Counted from the stretch's first letter, positions 35,901 to 47,420 are shown. The stretch: DNA of 64,000 nucleotides from an uncultured bacterium (GCA_903884945.1 CAISGR010000318.1:1-64000); one strand, 5' to 3'. Program-made: numbers and translations. Notes: a model not told the origin generated them from the letters alone.

Positions 35901-38372
35901 CTAGTAGCGCCGGCTGAACTTCAGCCCGAAATATTGCGGTTTGATCGAAAAAGTCCGCGAGGAGCTTGCGCAATATTCGATCGAGCAGAAGGTGTTCTTG
36001 CTCAGCTCGCCCCGTCGATCGAAAATGTTCTGAATGAAGAACGTTGCCGTCCAGTCATCCTTTTTCACGCCGGCCGAAAAGTCGAAGCTGACAAAGCCCG
36101 CCGTGTTGCCCAGCAGCGAGTTCTTGTACACGTCCAGATCGGACGTGCTGTTCGTCTGGGCGTACATCGTGCCCTGGGCGAAGGATTTGAAGCTGCCCAT
36201 CGGCATTTCATACCGCGCCGAGAACTGGCCCTTGAACCGGGGCTGGCGTGGCAGGCGGGTGCCCTTCGCCGCCGCGATTTGTGCCGGCAGCGGGCAGCTC
36301 GCCAACTGCGCGACCCGCAAGACTGGATCGAGCTTGCAGAAGTCCTCCGAAAGCGCCGCGTCGTTATAGGCGCCGGATCCTGAGAGGGTGAGACCGCCCA
36401 GCTTCCAGTCGAAGTCCATCTCCGTGCCATAGACCCGCGCCTTGCCGGCGTTCAGCGTGACGCCCGCGCCCTGGAACCCGAACGGCACGACACCATATTG
36501 CACGCCGTCCCACACTTCGTAATAGAAGGCGCCGTTGAGACGGAAATTATTGCCCCATGTCGTCTTGAACCCGACCTCATAGTTGGTCAGCGTATCCGCC
36601 TGGTACGGATTGTTCGGCGCGATGCGATTGCCGCCCCCCGGGCGGAAGCCGGTGGAATAGGTTGCATAAACCATCTTGGAGGAGTCGATCTCCCAGGCGG
36701 CGCTGACCTTGTGGGTTTCACCACTGCCCTTGAACTTGATGTCCGTGTTGACACAACTGAAGCGCTGGTCGGGGAAGGGGATCGTGCAGGTCTTGGCCCG
36801 GCTGGCGGTGGCGACGCCGGAGAAGCCATAGACGGTGTTGTTGGCCTTGAAATAGCGAATGCCGCCCGTGATCTTGAGGCCGTTCAGGGGCTCGAAGGAG
36901 CCTTCGGCAAAGGCGGCGTAATCCTTGAACTTGGTATCGGTTTCGACAAGATAGAAGGCGTCGCGCTTGATCGCGGGATTGAAGCTGAAGCCCGGCAGCA
37001 TGGTCACCCCGTCCGAGGCGAGATGCGGCCCGACGCCCGATTTGACCAGATCGATCTGGCTCAGGCCCGGGATATAATAGTCACTGTCGCTCGACGATTT
37101 CTGGAACTGGTAGAACCCGCCGATCGTGAGGTCGAACGGCCAGCTCTTCGGCACCGAGACACGGACTTCCTGGGTGAACTTGGTCTGGCTGATCCGGCCG
37201 AGATATTGCTGCGTCGGATTGATCAGCGAGCCATTCTTGTCGTAGAATTTGAGATAGTTCTCATAGCCCGGCCCGAGCTTGTCATAGGTTACCGAATAAT
37301 AGGTATAGTCGTTGGCGTTCAGGATCTTGCGCTTGAAATAGCCGGTCGAGGAAACGACATCGAAGTCGGCGATCTTGCCCTGAATGGTCAGCGCCGCCTG
37401 TGCCCATTTGTCGATATTGTAGGTCTTGCTGAAGTCGTGGACCGTAAGGTCGCCCAGGCGCGGGTCATAGTTGAACCCACCTTCAGCGTTCAGATACTGG
37501 GCCGTGATCGACGGCAGGATCGTCCAGTTATCGTCCAGCTTGATCGTCATGTTCAGCCGGCCCCCATAATCGGAAACCGGATTGTAATTGTCGCGCGCGA
37601 CGTTGGTGCTGTCGATCGTGTAGTTGGTGGTGGGATCGTTGTCGCCCAGTGCGAAGGTGTATTTGGCCGGCTTGTTGTCGATATAGCCGCCTTCATGGTC
37701 GTAATAGCCCATCAGGCGGATCGCGACGTCCTGGCTGATCGGCACGTTGATGAACCCTTCGATCATCGCGCCGGGATCGCCCTTGCCGTATTTGTCGACC
37801 GTGAGGTCGTAACCGGCCTTGAATCCCGAAGTGTCGGCCTTGTTCGTGATGATGCGCAGCGTACCGGCCAGCGAGCTCGCGCCGAACAGCGTGCCCTGCG
37901 GGCCCGAAAGCGCTTCGACGCGCTCGATGTCGTAGATGTGGAGGTCGGGCATGCGGCCGGCGGTAGAAATCGGCACGTCGTCAAGATACGTGCCGGTGGT
38001 CGGCAAACTGCCGCCGCCAACCGAAATGCCGCGGAAATAGACATTGCTGCGGCCTGGCCCGAGTGTCGAGAAACTGACCGAGGGCAGCATGTTGACATAG
38101 TCGGTGAAGCCGGTGACCTGGTGATCCTCCAGCTTCGCCGGGCTCAGCGCCTGGATGCTGATCGGAACCTTCTGGATGCTCTCGGACTTGCGCGTCGCCG
38201 TGACGACGATGTCCTTCAGCCCGTCCCCTTCATTGTCCTCAGCCGCCGAGGTGGCCGGTTTGGCGGCGTCCTCGGCCCAGGCCGTCGCCGGCATGACAAA
38301 TGTCGAGAGAAATGTTGACGCGCCAAGGATACCGAAAATGCGCTTCGAGCGCGACCTGCGTGCAGCTTTCAT
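35901..38372 (-). CDS. TonB-dependent receptor
   Basis: 823 aa; DGLKDIVVTATRKSESIQKVPISIQALS TonB box/plug; C-terminal YFGLKFSRRY. Confidence 0.95.
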   Translation of the reverse strand: MKAARRSRSKRIFGILGASTFLSTFVMPATAWAEDAAKPATSAAEDNEGDGLKDIVVTATRKSESIQKVPISIQALSPAKLEDHQVTGFTDYVNMLPSVSFSTLGPGRSNVYFRGISVGGGSLPTTGTYLDDVPISTAGRMPDLHIYDIERVEALSGPQGTLFGASSLAGTLRIITNKADTSGFKAGYDLTVDKYGKGDPGAMIEGFINVPISQDVAIRLMGYYDHEGGYIDNKPAKYTFALGDNDPTTNYTIDSTNVARDNYNPVSDYGGRLNMTIKLDDNWTILPSITAQYLNAEGGFNYDPRLGDLTVHDFSKTYNIDKWAQAALTIQGKIADFDVVSSTGYFKRKILNANDYTYYSVTYDKLGPGYENYLKFYDKNGSLINPTQQYLGRISQTKFTQEVRVSVPKSWPFDLTIGGFYQFQKSSSDSDYYIPGLSQIDLVKSGVGPHLASDGVTMLPGFSFNPAIKRDAFYLVETDTKFKDYAAFAEGSFEPLNGLKITGGIRYFKANNTVYGFSGVATASRAKTCTIPFPDQRFSCVNTDIKFKGSGETHKVSAAWEIDSSKMVYATYSTGFRPGGGNRIAPNNPYQADTLTNYEVGFKTTWGNNFRLNGAFYYEVWDGVQYGVVPFGFQGAGVTLNAGKARVYGTEMDFDWKLGGLTLSGSGAYNDAALSEDFCKLDPVLRVAQLASCPLPAQIAAAKGTRLPRQPRFKGQFSARYEMPMGSFKSFAQGTMYAQTNSTSDLDVYKNSLLGNTAGFVSFDFSAGVKKDDWTATFFIQNIFDRRGELSKNTFCSIEYCASSSRTFSIKPQYFGLKFSRRY

Positions 38373-38756
38373 GTGTAGACCCCCGTTTTTGCCCGAACCT
38401 CCTTTCCTCTCCCGAACACTGGCGGCCCGCTTTCAGGTCTCGCCCTCACCCGCATCACACCGATCGACCACGGCCCGTTGTGCAACTGCGAACTGCATTC
38501 GACCGCAGATGCACACGGAGTCTCAAACCGCGAAGCATGCGCCTCCCGGTTCTTCGTCACCCTGTGCCGAAGAAGGTATGGTTGCCGTAACTCTCGGACT
38601 TTCGCGTACAACTCAGATTTAGTACGCACGTCCAGAATTGGATACTGCCAGCGAATCGGCTGCTGTCAATAAAATTGTGCCAAATCGGCGGGACCTGCAC
38701 GGGCTCGACAATGACGCATTCGTGACGCAGATTTGGTGCGCCGCAACAAAGGGATT

Positions 38757-40823
38757 ATGGCCATGGCCGGGAAGCTCGACGCAAGTGGCACAGCTGCCAT
38801 GGGCACGCTCGATACCGCGTTGGCCCATGCCGCCGGATTGCTCCGCACACAGCCGCATCTGGCGCTGCGCCAGGCCCGCGAGATTCTCCGCGCGGTACCG
38901 GGCCACCCTCAGGCAGTGCTCATCGAAGGGCAGGCCCAGCGACTGGCCGGGGATCTGCCCGGCGCCCGCATCACCCTGTCTCGACTCGCTGCAGCCCAGC
39001 CGCGTTCCGCCGCCACTGCCTATGAACTGGGATTGACGGCCGCCGCGCTCGGGGAGGTGAACGTCGCCACGTCGAGCTTTCGTCGCGCGATCGCGCTGAA
39101 ACCCGATCTCTCCGCAGCGTGGCTCAGCCTCGCCGCGACGCTGCGCGAAGCGGGGCGCGAGCAGGAAGCATCGCAGGCGGACCTTAGCGCCATCCGCGCT
39201 TCGACCAGGGATCCGCTGCTGCTGGAGGCGGCGGTGGCAATGGGGGAGGGCCGCTTCGAGGCGGCCGAACCCCTGCTGCGCGATCGCCTGCGCACCGACC
39301 CGAACGACGTCGCGGCGATTCGCATGTTGGGCGAACTGGCCTGGCGCATCGGCCGGATCGACGATGCGCTCGCGCTGCTTCGGCTGGCGGTGGAGCGGGC
39401 GCCGGGATTCGAGGCCGCGCGCGAATTGCTGCTGCGCATCCTGGCGCAGGGCAGCGATGTGACCGAAGCGCTGGTTCACGCCGACCGACTGGTGGCGGAC
39501 GATCCCGGCAATCCTGCCCATGCGATGCTCAAGGCGTCGCTGCTGGTCCGGGTCGGCGACCAGGAAGGCGCGCGCGCGATCTACGCGACGCTGGCGCGGC
39601 ACGATTCCAGTCGGTTGCGCGTCTGGCTCAATCTCGGACATGTCGAGAAGACCATGGGCAACCAGGCGGAAGCGATCGCGGCCTATCGCCGGGCTATCGC
39701 CATCAATCCGGCGATCGGCGAGGCGTGGTGGAGCCTGGCCAATCTCAAGACGGTCGAACTCGGTGATGGCGACATCGCAGCGATGCTGGCGGCGCTCGAC
39801 GAGGTGTCCGACAATGAAGACGCGGTTCACCTGCACTTCGCGCTCGGCAAGGCCTATGAGGATGCCGGCAATGCCGCTGAATCCTTCGCGCATTATGATC
39901 GGGCAAATCGCCTTCGCCGCGGGGAACTCGACTATGATCCCCGACGGATCACCGCGGCCTCCCTCGAACATGCGGGGTTGTTCTCCGCGCCATTCCTGGC
40001 CGCGCGGGCGGGGCAGGGTTGACCCGCCCGCGACCCGGTATTCATCGTCGGGCTGCCCCGCGCCGGCTCGACCCTGGTGGAGCAGATCCTTGCCAGCCAC
40101 AGCATGATCGAGGGCACGATGGAATTGCCCGACATGATGATGATCGCCCAGCGTCTCGAATCGCGGGTCGAGGAGGGAGAGTTCGCCGGTCTCGGTGCTG
40201 CGATCGCCACCCTGTCGTCCACCGACCTCGCACGGCTCGGCGAGGAATATCTCGACCGCACCCGGGTCCATCGCAAAACCGGCAAGCCCCGATTCATCGA
40301 CAAGATGCCGAACAACTGGCAGCATGTCGGCCTGATCCGCCTCATCCTGCCCAACGCGGTGATCATCGACGCACGGCGCCACCCGATGGCGTGCTGCTTC
40401 TCGGGCTGGAAGCAGCATTTCGCGCGCGGGCAGGTGTTTTCGTACGATCTGGCCGAAATCGGCACCTATTACGGGGACTATGTCGCGCAGATGGCGGCCT
40501 TCGACCGCGCGGCGCCCGGTGCCGTCCACCGGGTCATCTACGAGCGCATGGTCGCGGACACCCCCGGCGAAGTACGCCGGCTGCTCGACCATGTCGGGGT
40601 GCCGTTCGAGGAAGCGTGTCTCGAATTCTGGCGTACGCGCCGCGCAGTGCGCACCGCCAGTTCCGAACAGGTGCGGCAGCCGATCTTCACCGATGCGGTC
40701 GAGCACTGGAGAATGTTCACGCCGTGGCTTGGCCCGCTTGAAACTGCGCTTGGCCCGCTCGCGACATCCTATCCGGCGGTGCCCGAGGACCTTGGGCGAG
40801 ACAAACCGGCGGAAGTCGGCTGA
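38757..40823 (+). pseudogene. TPR-repeat sulfotransferase interrupted by an in-frame TGA (40020-40022)
   Basis: TPR ORF (frame of 38733) and sulfotransferase ORF ([24 protein letters not shown] PAPS-binding motif) share one frame, separated only by one TGA. Confidence 0.75.
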
Positions 40824-40824
40824 A

Positions 40825-40855
40825 CGCCACGGGCGGGAGGATCCCGCCCGTGGCG
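40825..40855. terminator. Convergent intergenic hairpin (13-bp stem)
   Basis: CGCCACGGGCGGG-AGGAT-CCCGCCCGTGGCG between sulfotransferase and adhP; no T-run. Confidence 0.5.
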
Positions 40856-40874
40856 TGTCACCGCTTCGTGCGAT

Positions 40875-41954
40875 TCAGCCCACGGGTGCGAGAGCCGCAA
40901 TATTCGCCTGCGCGGGCGCGGAATTCTCATCCTCGAAATCAAGGACGATCCGCCCCTCGATTTCGCCCCGGTGCATGCGCCCGAACACATCGTTGATGTT
41001 TTCCAGCCGGTCCGTCGTCACCGTCGCACGGACCTTGCCATGGGCCGCGAAGTCGAGCGATTCCTGAAGATCGAGCCGCGTGCCGACGATCGATCCCCGC
41101 ACGGTGATGCCGTTCAGCACTGTATCGAAGATCGACAGAGGAAAGTCACCCGGTGGCAGCCCGTTGAGCGAGACGGTACCGCCCCGCGCGACCATGCCGA
41201 TCGCCTGTTGGAACGCCTTGGGCGATACGGCGGTGACAAGCACGCCCTGCGCGCCACCGATCTCCTTCTGGATGAAGGCGGCGGGATCGGCATGAAGCGC
41301 GTTGACGGTGAGGGCGGCGCCGAGTTCTTCGGCCAGCCTCAATTTCGCATCGTCGATGTCGACTGCAACGACATTCAGGCCCATCGCCTTGGCATATTGC
41401 ACCGCCATATGGCCCAGCCCGCCGATACCCGAAATCGCCACCCAGTCGCCGGGCTTGGTATCGGTGACCTTCAGGCCCTTATAGACCGTCACGCCGGCGC
41501 ACAGGATCGGCGAGATCTCGGCAAAGCTGATATTGGCCGGCAGGTGCCCGACATAGTTGGGATCTGCAATCACATATTCAGCGAAGCTGCCATTGACCGA
41601 ATAGCCGGTATTCTGCTGCTCGAGACACAGCGTCTCCCAGCCACCCAGGCAATGCGTGCAGTGCCCACACGCGGTATAAAGCCAGGGCACGCCGACCCGG
41701 TCGCCTTCCTTCACATGGGTCACGCCGGCACCAACCGCGACGACATGGCCCACGCCCTCATGTCCCGGGATGAAGGGCGGGTTGGGCTTGACCGGCCAGT
41801 CGCCCTCGGCGGCGTGGAGATCGGTGTGGCACACGCCGCAGGCGGCGATCTTGACGAGGATCTGGCCGGGGCCGGGCATCGGTACCGCAACCTCCTCGAT
41901 GACGAGCGGCTGACCGAATGCGCGGACGACGGCTGCCTTCATGGTCTTCTGCAT
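40875..41954 (-). CDS. adhP: Zinc-dependent alcohol dehydrogenase (AdhP type)
   Basis: [45 protein letters not shown]. Confidence 0.93.
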   Translation of the reverse strand: MQKTMKAAVVRAFGQPLVIEEVAVPMPGPGQILVKIAACGVCHTDLHAAEGDWPVKPNPPFIPGHEGVGHVVAVGAGVTHVKEGDRVGVPWLYTACGHCTHCLGGWETLCLEQQNTGYSVNGSFAEYVIADPNYVGHLPANISFAEISPILCAGVTVYKGLKVTDTKPGDWVAISGIGGLGHMAVQYAKAMGLNVVAVDIDDAKLRLAEELGAALTVNALHADPAAFIQKEIGGAQGVLVTAVSPKAFQQAIGMVARGGTVSLNGLPPGDFPLSIFDTVLNGITVRGSIVGTRLDLQESLDFAAHGKVRATVTTDRLENINDVFGRMHRGEIEGRIVLDFEDENSAPAQANIAALAPVG

Positions 41955-41979
41955 GGAATGTCTCCGTTGGTCGAAGGGA

Positions 41980-43500
41980 TCAGAACAGGCCGAGCGCTGC
42001 GTCGTCGTAGCTGACGAGCAGGTTCTTGGTTTGCTGGTAATGGTCGAGCATCATCTTGTGATTTTCGCGCCCGAAGCCGGACTCCTTGTAGCCGCCAAAG
42101 GCCGCGTGTGCCGGATAGGCATGGTAGCAATTGGTCCAGACGCGGCCCGCCTGGATCGCGCGACCGAGCCGATAGGCGTCCGATCCGTTGCGGGTCCATA
42201 CGCCGCTGCCCAGGCCGTATACCGTGTCGTTGGCGATCTCGATCGCATCGTCGATCGTCTTGAACTTCGTCACCGACAGCACCGGCCCGAAGATCTCTTC
42301 CTGGAAGATGCGCATGCTGTTGTCGCCCACGAATACGGTGGGCTTGACGAAAAAGCCTTTGTCCAGCTCGCCGCCGGGCAGGGCGCGCTCGCCGCCGGTC
42401 AGGCACTTGGCACCTTCCTGCTTGCCGATCTCGATATAGCCCAGGATCTTGTGAAGCTGGTCCTCGGACGCCTGCGGCCCCATCTGAGTCTCGGGATCGA
42501 GCGGGTCGCCGACGCGGATGGCGGCGACCCGGGCGACCGCCCGCTCGACGAATTCGTCGAAGATCGATTCCTGCACCAGTGCGCGCGACGGGCAGGTGCA
42601 GACTTCGCCCTTGTTGAAAGCGAACAGCGCGAAGCCCTCGATCGCCTTGTTCAGGAAGGCATCATCTTCCCGCATGACATCGGCCATGAAGATGTTGGGG
42701 GATTTGCCACCCAGCTCCATCGTTTGCGGGATCAGATGCTCGGCGGCATATTGCATGATCTGCCGGCCCGTAGTCGTCTCGCCCGTGAAGGAGACCTTGG
42801 CGACGCGCGGATTGGCGGCGATCGCACGCCCCACCAGCGCGCCCGGACCGGTGACGATGTTGACGACGCCGGGTGGCAGGATGTCGGCGGTCAGTTCGGC
42901 GAACAGCAGCAGCGACAGTGGCGTTTGCGAGGCCGGCTTGATCACCGTGCAATTGCCTGCGGCGATGGCAGGGGCGATCTTCCACGCCGCCATCAGCAGC
43001 GGGAAGTTCCAGGGAATGATCTGGCCAACGACGCCAAGCGGTTCCTTGAAGTGATAGGCGATCGTCTTCTCGTCGATCGTGGAGATGGCGCCTTCCTCGG
43101 CGCGGATGCAGCCGGCGAAATAGCGAAAGTGATCGATCACGAGCGGAATGTCGGCGCCACGAGTCTCCCGGATCGGCTTGCCGTTGTCCATCGTCTCGGC
43201 CAGCGCGAGCAGTTCGAGATTTTCCTCGAGCCGGTCGGCGACCCGGTTGAGAATTTTCGCGCGCTCCATTGGCGAGAGGCGCGCCCATCCATCCTTCGCC
43301 TTGTGGGCGGCGTCGAAGGCGGTTTCGACATCCTCGGCGGTGGATTTCGCAATCTCCGCCAAAGGGCGGCCGTTGATCGGGCTGTGATCCGTGAAATATT
43401 CGCCATGGAGCGGTGCGACCCAGCGACCGCCGATGAAATTGCCGTAACGCGAGGGGGCGTGGCCCTTGGCCCGTACTGTGTCGATCGCTTGCTGGAACAT
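41980..43500 (-). CDS. NAD-dependent aldehyde dehydrogenase (ExaC/AldB type), copy 2
   Basis: Close paralog of 12843..14369; [29 protein letters not shown]. Confidence 0.95.
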   Translation of the reverse strand: MFQQAIDTVRAKGHAPSRYGNFIGGRWVAPLHGEYFTDHSPINGRPLAEIAKSTAEDVETAFDAAHKAKDGWARLSPMERAKILNRVADRLEENLELLALAETMDNGKPIRETRGADIPLVIDHFRYFAGCIRAEEGAISTIDEKTIAYHFKEPLGVVGQIIPWNFPLLMAAWKIAPAIAAGNCTVIKPASQTPLSLLLFAELTADILPPGVVNIVTGPGALVGRAIAANPRVAKVSFTGETTTGRQIMQYAAEHLIPQTMELGGKSPNIFMADVMREDDAFLNKAIEGFALFAFNKGEVCTCPSRALVQESIFDEFVERAVARVAAIRVGDPLDPETQMGPQASEDQLHKILGYIEIGKQEGAKCLTGGERALPGGELDKGFFVKPTVFVGDNSMRIFQEEIFGPVLSVTKFKTIDDAIEIANDTVYGLGSGVWTRNGSDAYRLGRAIQAGRVWTNCYHAYPAHAAFGGYKESGFGRENHKMMLDHYQQTKNLLVSYDDAALGLF

Positions 43501-43783
43501 GGGGTACTCCTGCTGTCGGCGTCCGTGACCTTCCGGGGGGGAGGGGAGGTCGTGGCCGAGGGCCGGGGAATTGCGCGTTCGGACCGCGACTCTGTATGCG
43601 GATTGTTACGTAGGAACGGAGCGCAAGCCCGCACAATAGTGCGGATATCCACTCCGCGGTACGACACGGTCGGGCGGCACGCCGCGAATCATGGCGTTCG
43701 CGGTCGCAAGCCAATAGAGCAGCGCGAGCAGGGCGTGGGCCGCGTCGTTCGCGATGCCGGCCTTGCGGAGGGGCGCGGAAGGA

Positions 43784-44203
43784 ATGTCTGAACCGATTTG
43801 CGAGGCGCGTGCCGATGACGCGGCGGCGGTCATCGAGCTATGGGAGGCCTGTGGCCTGACGCGGCCGTGGAATGATCCGCGACGCGATTTCGCGCTCGCA
43901 CTGGACGGCGCCACCTCGACCGTCCTGATCCTCCGTCAGGGGGATATCCTGGCTGGCTCGGTCATGGTCGGATTCGACGGCCATCGTGGCTGGATCTATT
44001 ATCTCGCGGTCGCGCCGGCGCGCCGTCTTCATGGGCATGGCCGTGAATTGATGGCAGCCGCCGAAGCATGGCTGCGCGGGCGGGGCGCGCCGAAGATGCA
44101 ACTCATGGTCCGGGACGGCAATGCGGCTGCGCTTGGCTTCTATGCGGCGCTTGGGCTGGAGCGGCAGGACGTGGTGACGCTTGGGAAGTTTCTGAAGGAT
44201 TAG
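43784..44203 (+). CDS. GNAT family acetyltransferase (YpeA-like)
   Basis: YLAVAPARRLHGHGRELMAAAEAWLRGRGAPKMQLMVRDGNAAALGFYAALG. Confidence 0.88.
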   Translation: MSEPICEARADDAAAVIELWEACGLTRPWNDPRRDFALALDGATSTVLILRQGDILAGSVMVGFDGHRGWIYYLAVAPARRLHGHGRELMAAAEAWLRGRGAPKMQLMVRDGNAAALGFYAALGLERQDVVTLGKFLKD

Positions 44204-44206
44204 AGG

Positions 44207-44557
44207 ATGGCGACGACGCTTTACGGCATCAAGAATTGCGACACGATGAAGAAGGCGCGCACCTGGCTGGAAGCGCACGGGATTCCCTATGTCTTTCATG
44301 ATTATAAGGCCGCCGGAATCGACGCGGAAACCCTCGCGCGCTGGGCGGCCATTGTCGGCTGGGAGGTTCTGCTGAACCGGTCCGGTACCACCTTTCGGGC
44401 GCTTGCCGATGCCGACAAGGCCGACATCGATCAGGGTAAGGCGATCAGGCTGATGATGGCCAATCCGTCGATGATCAAGCGGCCCGTGCTGGAGCAGGGC
44501 GGCAAATTGCTGGTGGGTTTCAAGCCCGATGCCTATCTTGCGGCAGGACTTGGATAA
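44207..44557 (+). CDS. ArsC/Spx family protein (YffB-like)
   Basis: LYGIKNCDTMKKARTWLEAHGIPYVFHDYK. Confidence 0.9.
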   Translation: MATTLYGIKNCDTMKKARTWLEAHGIPYVFHDYKAAGIDAETLARWAAIVGWEVLLNRSGTTFRALADADKADIDQGKAIRLMMANPSMIKRPVLEQGGKLLVGFKPDAYLAAGLG

Positions 44558-44571
44558 TCGAGGAACCCATC

Positions 44572-44853
44572 ATGCCGACCGCCCGCTGGAATGGAGCTGT
44601 CATCGCTGAATCCGATGATACCGTCGTCGTCGAGGGCAATCACTATTTCCCCCCGGAGAGTGTCAACCAGGCCTTCTTCGAGGCAAGCGATTCCCATACC
44701 ATCTGTCCCTGGAAGGGCGAGGCACGGTACAAGTCGATCGTTGTGGACAGAAAGCGGAACCCGGACGCGGCATGGTATTATCCCGATCCGCTGCCTGCGG
44801 CGGCACAGATCAAGGGCCGCTTCGCCTTCTGGAAGGGCGTTACGGTCGAATAG
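44572..44853 (+). CDS. DUF427 family protein
   Basis: VIAESDDTVVVEGNHYFPPESV..CPWKGEARY..DAAWYYPDP. Confidence 0.9.
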   Translation: MPTARWNGAVIAESDDTVVVEGNHYFPPESVNQAFFEASDSHTICPWKGEARYKSIVVDRKRNPDAAWYYPDPLPAAAQIKGRFAFWKGVTVE

Positions 44854-44933
44854 GACCGATCCTGTCCTGATTATTGCCTTTCCCAAGGAAAAATAGCAAT
44901 TTCCTCCCCCTCACCAGATGGAGGGGAGACATC

Positions 44934-45371
44934 ATGACAGAGGACGGCGAAACGCCACCCGCATGGTATTATGTTGTCAGCGGCCTGCTTGCCCTGTGGA
45001 GCGCGATTGGCTGCTATTTCTGCTACATGCAGTTCATCCACGGCGCCGATGCCATGGGCGAGGCGACCGATTACGATCGTTCGCTCTACGCAAGTCTGCC
45101 GGACTGGTATAATTTCGTCTTTGCGCTGGCGGTGCTTGCTGGCCTGCTCGGGGCGATCGTGCTCCTGACGCGCTCGACCGGCGCGCGCCTCCTGCTGATC
45201 GTGTCGCTCGCCGCGTCTGTGATCCAGTTCGCCTATCTGTTCGCAACGACGGATATCATTGCCCGCAAGGGCGCCGTGATGGTCCTGCCGTTCCCGGCCA
45301 TCATCATTGCGATCGGCATTTTCTCGGTCTGGTTTGCCGGTCTGGCAAAGCGCAACGAATGGCTGCGCTGA
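44934..45371 (+). CDS. Hypothetical four-TM membrane protein
   Basis: Four hydrophobic segments; possible RBS gaggggag. Confidence 0.65.
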   Translation: MTEDGETPPAWYYVVSGLLALWSAIGCYFCYMQFIHGADAMGEATDYDRSLYASLPDWYNFVFALAVLAGLLGAIVLLTRSTGARLLLIVSLAASVIQFAYLFATTDIIARKGAVMVLPFPAIIIAIGIFSVWFAGLAKRNEWLR

Positions 45372-45547
45372 AGCGGTGATAGCCCCGGCGGGAGGAGGCC
45401 CTTCCGCCGGGCAGTTGTACCGTTGGATGACCGGGCAGGCCCGCGCGATGATGCGTGAACGCCCAACTCTTGCGACGCGGCACTATGGTCACGCGCGATT
45501 GGATCGACGCGTATCGCTCTTTTGCCGCTGCTTCGCATGCCGGCGCA

Positions 45548-45760
45548 TCAGTCCTTCCACTGAAACACCTCGTCGAGTGGCTTGCCAAACACCCTGGCGA
45601 TGCGGAACGCGGCTTCGAGCGAAGGCGAATATTTGCCCGCCTCGATCGCCGCGATCGTTTGCCGCGTCATGCCGATCCGCGCACCCAGATCGGCCTGGGT
45701 CATCTCTCCGGCCATGAAGCGCAGCCTACGGATCTGGTTCGCGATAGGGGTGTCAGCCAT
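45548..45760 (-). CDS. XRE-type HTH regulator
   Basis: NQIRRLRFMAGEMTQADLGARIGMTRQTIAAIEAGKYSPSLEAAFRIARVFGKPLDEVFQW. Confidence 0.92.
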   Translation of the reverse strand: MADTPIANQIRRLRFMAGEMTQADLGARIGMTRQTIAAIEAGKYSPSLEAAFRIARVFGKPLDEVFQWKD

Positions 45761-45959
45761 GCCGGCCGCGCCCGTCGTCGAAGGTGATCGAGCCATGCGG
45801 CGCGGATTCGGTGACGAGCGGTGCCGACGACGCGGCGTTGGTGATCGCCCGGCTGCGATTGCAGAACGAATTGATCATGCCGACCATGTCCAGAGGGCTT
45901 TCTCGCAGAATGGCGTTGCCTGTGCGGGAAGGGCGGATACCGATGGTGATCGGTCCATT

Positions 45960-46424
45960 TCAGCTCCCCCGGCGATAAAGCAACACCAGCGTCCCCGAGC
46001 GGACCAGTTCGGCCAGCACCAGGGACAGTAGCAGCGCGTTGCTGATGACGATCGGCACGACGCTGGACGGCTTGCCACCGAGCCAGGCGGGGGCGGTCGC
46101 CATGGTCAGGGGGGCGACCACTGTCAGCATCGCGACCAGCACGCTGAGCGTGATGAAGGCCGGGCGATAGGCCCGCAGCGCGAATTCCCGGTCGCGATCA
46201 TCCGCGGGCGCGCGCGCTTCGGCGGGTGAGGAGATCGCGAGCACGATGGCCACGACGACTTGCACGACAGTGAGCGCGACCACCGCGAAGATGAAGCTGC
46301 CAACCTCGGTGCTCGTGTCGAAACGAGGTCCTGTGAGCGCCGCCAGGAACCCCAGGAAATACCAGCCCCAGATCGCGACCGTTGCCGCGAGCGAGCCCCA
46401 CAGCATCTTTTCCCGAAACGCCAT
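45960..46424 (-). CDS. Hypothetical multi-TM membrane protein
   Basis: Hydrophobic ORF MAFREKMLWGSLAATVAIWGWYFLGF. Confidence 0.6.
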   Translation of the reverse strand: MAFREKMLWGSLAATVAIWGWYFLGFLAALTGPRFDTSTEVGSFIFAVVALTVVQVVVAIVLAISSPAEARAPADDRDREFALRAYRPAFITLSVLVAMLTVVAPLTMATAPAWLGGKPSSVVPIVISNALLLSLVLAELVRSGTLVLLYRRGS

Positions 46425-46559
46425 TCCTCCCTCCTGTGTCAACTCGATATTACGTAATGTAAATAATAGTTAACATAGAGTCAAGGTTATAGGACATTGG
46501 AAGCGTGAATGAGGCGGGGCGGCTGGCATCCCCCCGGTTGGGGCGCTATCAGCCTCGCC

Positions 46560-47420
46560 ATGTCCACGACCTTCACGATCGACACCTCGACCAGTCGCGC
46601 GAACCCGACGCCCGCGCCGATGAAACGCCTGACGATCCCGGCGCTCCGCCGGGCAAAGGGCGGCACGCCGCTCGTGATGCTTACCGCCTATACCGTTCGC
46701 ACCGCGCAGCTGCTGGATCCGCACTGCGATCTGTTGCTGGTCGGCGACAGCCTGGGTCAGGTGGTGTACGGGCTGCCGTCCACGGTTCCCGTGACGCTCG
46801 ACATGATGGCCGCGCACGGCGCGGCCGTGGTGCGGGGCAGCTATCACAGCGTCGTCGTCATCGACATGCCGTTCGGCAGCTATGAGGCTTCCCCCGAAAA
46901 GGCGTTCGAAAGTGCCGCCTGGCTGCTCAAGCAGACCGGCGCCGCTGCGGTGAAGATGGAAGGGGGCGAGGCGATGGCGCCTGCCGTCCGCTTCCTCACC
47001 GAGCGCGGCATACCAGTGATGGGGCATGTCGGGCTGACGCCACAGGCGGTGAATATTCTCGGCGGCTATGGCGCGCGTGGCCGTACCAGCGAGGAAGCCG
47101 CGAAGATCGTCGCCGATGCCGTTGCGGTGGCCGAAGCGGGGGCCTTCTCGATCGTGATCGAAGGCGTGGTCGAGCCGATCGCGATCGAGATTACGCGGAA
47201 GGTGGCTTGTCCGACGATCGGCATCGGCGCTTCAGCGCAATGCGATGGGCAGGTGCTGGTGGCCGAGGACATGCTCGGCATGTTCGAGCGGACCGCACGC
47301 TTCGTGAAGCGATTCGATGACCTCGCCGGCCGCATTTCCGCCGCGGTTGAGACCTATGCCGCCGACGTGCGGTCGCGCAGCTTTCCAGGTCCAGAACAGA
47401 CCTACGCACCCAAGGATTGA
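46560..47420 (+). CDS. panB: 3-methyl-2-oxobutanoate hydroxymethyltransferase
   Basis: [33 protein letters not shown]..; [22 protein letters not shown]. Confidence 0.95.
   Translation: MSTTFTIDTSTSRANPTPAPMKRLTIPALRRAKGGTPLVMLTAYTVRTAQLLDPHCDLLLVGDSLGQVVYGLPSTVPVTLDMMAAHGAAVVRGSYHSVVVIDMPFGSYEASPEKAFESAAWLLKQTGAAAVKMEGGEAMAPAVRFLTERGIPVMGHVGLTPQAVNILGGYGARGRTSEEAAKIVADAVAVAEAGAFSIVIEGVVEPIAIEITRKVACPTIGIGASAQCDGQVLVAEDMLGMFERTARFVKRFDDLAGRISAAVETYAADVRSRSFPGPEQTYAPKD

Noticed and set aside
36498-38318. 606-aa plus-strand ORF opposite the third TonB receptor
   Set aside because: Codon-bias artefact of the real minus-strand gene; no domain-like motifs.
38619-40706. 695-aa minus-strand ORF spanning the sulfotransferase
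   Set aside because: Antisense artefact; the plus strand has clear TPR repeats and PAPS-binding motif. Its lack of interruption does not make it coding.
41941-43791. 616-aa plus-strand ORF opposite the second aldehyde dehydrogenase
   Set aside because: Antisense artefact; the same type of shadow ORF occurs opposite copy 1 (12903..14408).
45784-45978. 64-aa plus-strand ORF in the gap between XRE regulator and membrane protein
   Set aside because: No motif, no convincing ribosome-binding site, and both strands stay open here because of GC bias.
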